Below are positions 45,473 through 47,770 of a DNA stretch of 47,770 nt, piece by piece (positions within the stretch are counted from its first letter, which is position 1; each line of letters starts with the position of its first letter). A program made the translations under genes and the position numbers. The notes under the pieces are model-generated. The model had not been told where the DNA came from. It saw nothing but the letters and a program-made list of their open reading frames with translations, and did not search any database. This DNA comes from Actinomycetes bacterium (GTDB lineage Bacteria; Actinomycetota; Actinomycetes; S36-B12; UBA5976): the NCBI GenBank assembly GCA_021824095.1, contig JAKALQ010000008.1, forward strand, positions 1 through 47,770, read 5' to 3'.

Positions 45473-45581
45473 CCCCACCCCCGTCGTCCTCATTCCACGC
45501 TAGGACTCAGAACGGGCGGACAAAATGGCACAAAAATCAACCCGTTTTGAGTCCTAGCGGGGGGTGAGGACGGGGGTGGGG
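45473..45581. repeat. Long imperfect fold-back palindrome upstream of purF
   Basis: Core arms 45498-45516 and 45541-45559 pair over 19 bp (one G-T). The pairing continues outwards to 45473-45497 with 45560-45581, broken by one A-G mismatch and a 3-nt bulge. Total about 41 pairs. The 24-nt loop (45517-45540) is AT-rich. All three wobble positions are G-U in plus-strand RNA and would be A-C in minus-strand RNA, although both flanking genes are on the minus strand. Confidence 0.8.
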
Positions 45582-45595
45582 ACGGAGGGGTGGGG
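45572..45595 (+). other. G-quadruplex-type motif
   Basis: Four G-runs of 4-5 on the plus strand separated by loops of 1, 5 and 1 nt (45572-45576, 45578-45581, 45587-45590, 45592-45595), with more G-runs at 45559-45564 and 45604-45607. It partly overlaps the right arm of the palindrome. Fits the usual G4 pattern; formation is not shown. Confidence 0.5.
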
Positions 45596-45614
45596 TCGGC
45601 GGTGGGGTGACGGG

Positions 45615-46436
45615 TCACATGCGGCCGGCGGAGGCGGTGCGATCGGCGCCCGAGAGTCGCTCGGCCAACCACACGGGCGCCACGAACACGAGCAGGAGCA
45701 GCGCGGCAACGGCGTTGACGATGGGGCCCTGATTGGGCCGGAAGAGGTTGTTGAAGATCCACTGCGGCAGCGTCTGCACGCCGGGCCCGGCAGTGAAGGT
45801 CGTGACGACGATCTCGTCGAACGACAGCGCGAATGCCAGCAGGGCACCCGCCACGATGGACGAGCGCAGCTGCGGCAGCGTGACGTAGCGGAAGGTCTGC
45901 CACAGGGATGCCCCGAGGTCGGCTGACGCCTCATCGAGCGACGTGCCCGTGCGCCGCAGGCGCGCCGACACGTTGTTGAACACCACGACGATGCAGAACG
46001 TGGCATGCCCGAGCACCACCGTGAAGAGGCCGAGCGAGATGCCGAGCGGCTGCAGCAACGTGGTGAACGACGTGTTGAGCGCGATACCAGTGACAATGCC
46101 CGGCAGCGAGATCGGGAGGACGACGAGGAAGTTCACGCTGGTGCGGCCGAAGAACTCGTAGCGCACGAGCGCGAACGACAGCGCGGTACCGAGCACGACG
46201 GCAATGAGCGTGGCACCGAGCCCCGCTCGCACGCTGGTGAGCAGCGCCGCCCGCACGCCGTCATTCGTGAGCGCGGCCGACCACCAGTGCGTGGTGAACT
46301 GCGTGGGCGGCCACGAGAACACCTTCGAGGCGTTGAAGGAGTTCACGATGACCACACCGAGTGGCACGTAGATGAACGCCAGTCCGACGAGCACGGCGAA
46401 GGCGAACAGGGCACGTGGCAGGCGACCGAGGTACAT
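45615..46436 (-). CDS. potC: Polyamine-type ABC transporter permease (PotC-like)
   Basis: Permease (273 aa) of a spermidine/putrescine-type importer. About six transmembrane helices. The EAA-like loop is LDEASADLGASLWQTFRYVTLPQL (in part: ASADLGASLWQTFRYV). FALSFDEIVVTTFTAGPG and LPISLPGIVTGIAL are PotC-like. Its ATG overlaps the potB stop by 1 nt (TGATG). The exact substrate (polyamine, opine or similar) cannot be read from sequence. Confidence 0.88.
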   Translation of the reverse strand: MYLGRLPRALFAFAVLVGLAFIYVPLGVVIVNSFNASKVFSWPPTQFTTHWWSAALTNDGVRAALLTSVRAGLGATLIAVVLGTALSFALVRYEFFGRTSVNFLVVLPISLPGIVTGIALNTSFTTLLQPLGISLGLFTVVLGHATFCIVVVFNNVSARLRRTGTSLDEASADLGASLWQTFRYVTLPQLRSSIVAGALLAFALSFDEIVVTTFTAGPGVQTLPQWIFNNLFRPNQGPIVNAVAALLLLVFVAPVWLAERLSGADRTASAGRM

Positions 46437-47347
46437 CAGAGGTTCTCCAGGGCACCGGTGCGACGCACCGCGGTGAGGTAGCCGATGACGACGAGGATCG
46501 GGAAGGTCGCGGCCGCTGCCGCGAAGGGCAGGTTGCCGGCGACGCCGATGTTGTCGTAGACGATGTTGGCGAACATCTGCGTCGTCCCACCGACGATCTT
46601 CACCATGATGTAGTCGCCGAGCGACAGCGAGAAGGTGAAGATCGAACCCGCGACAATGCCCGGCAGGATGATCGGCAGCACCACGCTGCGCATTGTGCGC
46701 AGCGGGCCTGCGCCGAGGTCGGCCGATGCGTCGACGAGCGAGTTCGGCATGCGATCGAGTGCCGCGTATACCGGCATGATCATGTACGGCAGCCACAGGT
46801 ACGAGAGCGCGAGCACAGTTGCCGTGAGGCCGAGCCCGGGGCCGTGGAGGCCCAAGGGCGACAGCACCCAGTCGAGCACACCATTGGTGTCGAGCATGAT
46901 CCGCCACGCGTACGCCTTCACCAGGTAACCCGCCCACAGCGGCATCGTCGTGAGGATGACGATGGCATAGCGCACCCGTGGCGACGGCGTGATCTTGGCG
47001 GCGTAGATGGCGATGGGCAGGGCGAGCAGCCCGTCGATGACGGTGACCGCGATGGCGATGCCGAGCGAGCGCAGGGCAACGTCACGGTAGACGGGTTGCG
47101 TGACCAGCGTCTGGAAGTTGGCCCACGTGAAGCTGTGCACCACGTTGCCGGTGAAGCTGTCGACTGACCAGAAGGCGGCGACGATCATGAGTGCGAGCGA
47201 CCCGATGTAGAGCACGAGCACCCACGCAAGGGGCAGCGACAGCAGCGCGGCGAGCCTCGCGCGGGCGTGCGTCGCGAGGTAGCGCGAGAGGGCGTGGCTG
47301 CGCCCGCCACCCGTGGGTGACGGACGCAGCGCGACGTCGGTCGACAT
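46436..47347 (-). CDS. potB: Polyamine-type ABC transporter permease (PotB-like)
   Basis: Second permease (303 aa). An N-terminal cytoplasmic segment of about 35 residues precedes the first helix (LSLPLAWVLVLYIGSLALMI). PLWAGYLVKAYAWRIML, then LSYLWLPYMIMPVYAALDRM and the EAA-like LVDASADLGAGPLRTMRSVV are typical for PotB. FSLSLGDYIMVKIVGG matches the end of the transport core. Its start overlaps the potD stop by 1 nt. Confidence 0.9.
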   Translation of the reverse strand: MSTDVALRPSPTGGGRSHALSRYLATHARARLAALLSLPLAWVLVLYIGSLALMIVAAFWSVDSFTGNVVHSFTWANFQTLVTQPVYRDVALRSLGIAIAVTVIDGLLALPIAIYAAKITPSPRVRYAIVILTTMPLWAGYLVKAYAWRIMLDTNGVLDWVLSPLGLHGPGLGLTATVLALSYLWLPYMIMPVYAALDRMPNSLVDASADLGAGPLRTMRSVVLPIILPGIVAGSIFTFSLSLGDYIMVKIVGGTTQMFANIVYDNIGVAGNLPFAAAAATFPILVVIGYLTAVRRTGALENL

Positions 47348-47769
47348 CAGCCCTTGATCGTCGTCCAGGCCTGTGTCCAGGCCGCATAGTCCTTGCAGGT
47401 GACATCAGTGCGCCCATCGAGGCACTGCGCCAGCGGTGTCGTCCAGTAGTGGATCTGGTTCGCGTACGCGGCATCGAGCGCGTGGAACGTGGTGCAGAAG
47501 TTCTTGTCCACGGTCTCCGTGCAGGCCTTCGTCTGCGCCGGGGCCTCACCGAACCACTCGGCAACCTGCGCGTTGACCTTGGGCGAGATGATCCAGTCCA
47601 TCCACTTGTACATGCAGTTGGGGTGCGGGGCGTTCGCGGCGATCATCCAGGTGTCGGACCACCCAGTGGCGCCCTCGGTCGGGAGGATGCTGTCGACCTT
47701 CACCTTGCCGTCGGCGTTGATGAGGTTGGCGTTGATCTGCCATGCGGTGCCGAGAACGGTCCACCCCCG
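47347..47769 (-). CDS. potD: Extracellular solute-binding protein (PotD-like), C-terminal fragment (cut by window edge)
   Basis: Last 140 codons of a periplasmic-type binding protein. Readable residues include GTAWQINANLINADGKVKVD, then EGATGWSDTWMIAANAPHPN and YKWMDWIISPKVNAQVAEWF, all typical of the PotD/ModA-type C-terminal lobe. Four Cys residues in the tail (AQTKACTETVDKNFC and LAQCLDGRTDVTC) could form disulfides. The signal peptide and N-terminal lobe are outside the window. An internal ATG at 47703 is not the start. Confidence 0.85.
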   Translation of the reverse strand, partial: RGWTVLGTAWQINANLINADGKVKVDSILPTEGATGWSDTWMIAANAPHPNCMYKWMDWIISPKVNAQVAEWFGEAPAQTKACTETVDKNFCTTFHALDAAYANQIHYWTTPLAQCLDGRTDVTCKDYAAWTQAWTTIKG

Positions 47770-47770
47770 C

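Overview
The window is high-GC (about two-thirds G+C), gene-dense bacterial chromosome and almost certainly comes from an actinobacterium (Actinomycetota). The evidence is a BldC-type regulator, a DUF3073 protein, GlnR-like and PHO-box-like 11-mer operators, and two gene orders typical of actinomycetes. These orders are smc-ftsY-amtB-glnB-glnD-ffh-rpsP-KH-rimM-trmD-rplS-lepB-rnhB-yraN-comM-dprA-xerC-rpsB-tsf-pyrH-frr-cdsA-rlmN and purF-purM-DUF3073-bldC. I cannot name a genus from sequence alone.

Layout. 1-4263 (minus): the rpsB-tsf unit, then pyrH-frr-cdsA-rlmN, with rlmN cut by the window edge. 4489-8874: an M23 peptidase (plus) converges on xerC, followed by the dprA-comM-yraN competence/recombination block (minus). 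9016-10620 (plus): a sulfide:quinone oxidoreductase-like flavoprotein and a 47-residue membrane-associated small protein, with a CsoR/CstR-like palindrome at the start of the unit. 10625-15603 (minus): rnhB, two lepB genes, rplS, a glutathione peroxidase, trmD, rimM, a KH protein and rpsP. 15990-21120 (plus): a tightly coupled five-gene MacAB-like cassette (long-hairpin adaptor, ATPase, permease, DUF5666-like membrane protein, paired-Cys lipoprotein). 21214-28529 (minus): ffh, glnD and two amtB-PII pairs, each pair with a GlnR-like four-unit box. 28721-33482 (minus): phoU-pstC-pstA-pstB-pstS, with an inferred internal PHO box before pstS and a second PHO box between phoU and the divergent histidine kinase. 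33594-39372: a SenX3-like kinase (plus) meets ftsY end to end, with smc upstream of ftsY. 39493-42009 (plus): a membrane-PAS-GGDEF-EAL protein with a degenerate GGDEF motif. 42082-45455: tRNA-Phe, bldC, DUF3073, purM and purF. 45473-45581: a long fold-back palindrome. 45615-47770 (minus): a polyamine-type ABC transporter, potD-potB-potC, with potD cut by the window edge.

The conserved backbone handles translation, protein export, membrane lipid synthesis and nitrogen sensing. Accessory modules appear to have been placed between backbone genes: sqr between yraN and rnhB, the peroxidase between rplS and trmD, the MacAB cassette between rpsP and ffh, and pst plus the kinase between amtB and ftsY. 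The most interesting items are the sqr unit with its small protein and putative operator, the MacAB/paired-Cys lipoprotein cassette, the paired GlnR and PHO boxes, and two long fold-back elements. No insertion sequence, transposase, prophage or CRISPR array was seen.
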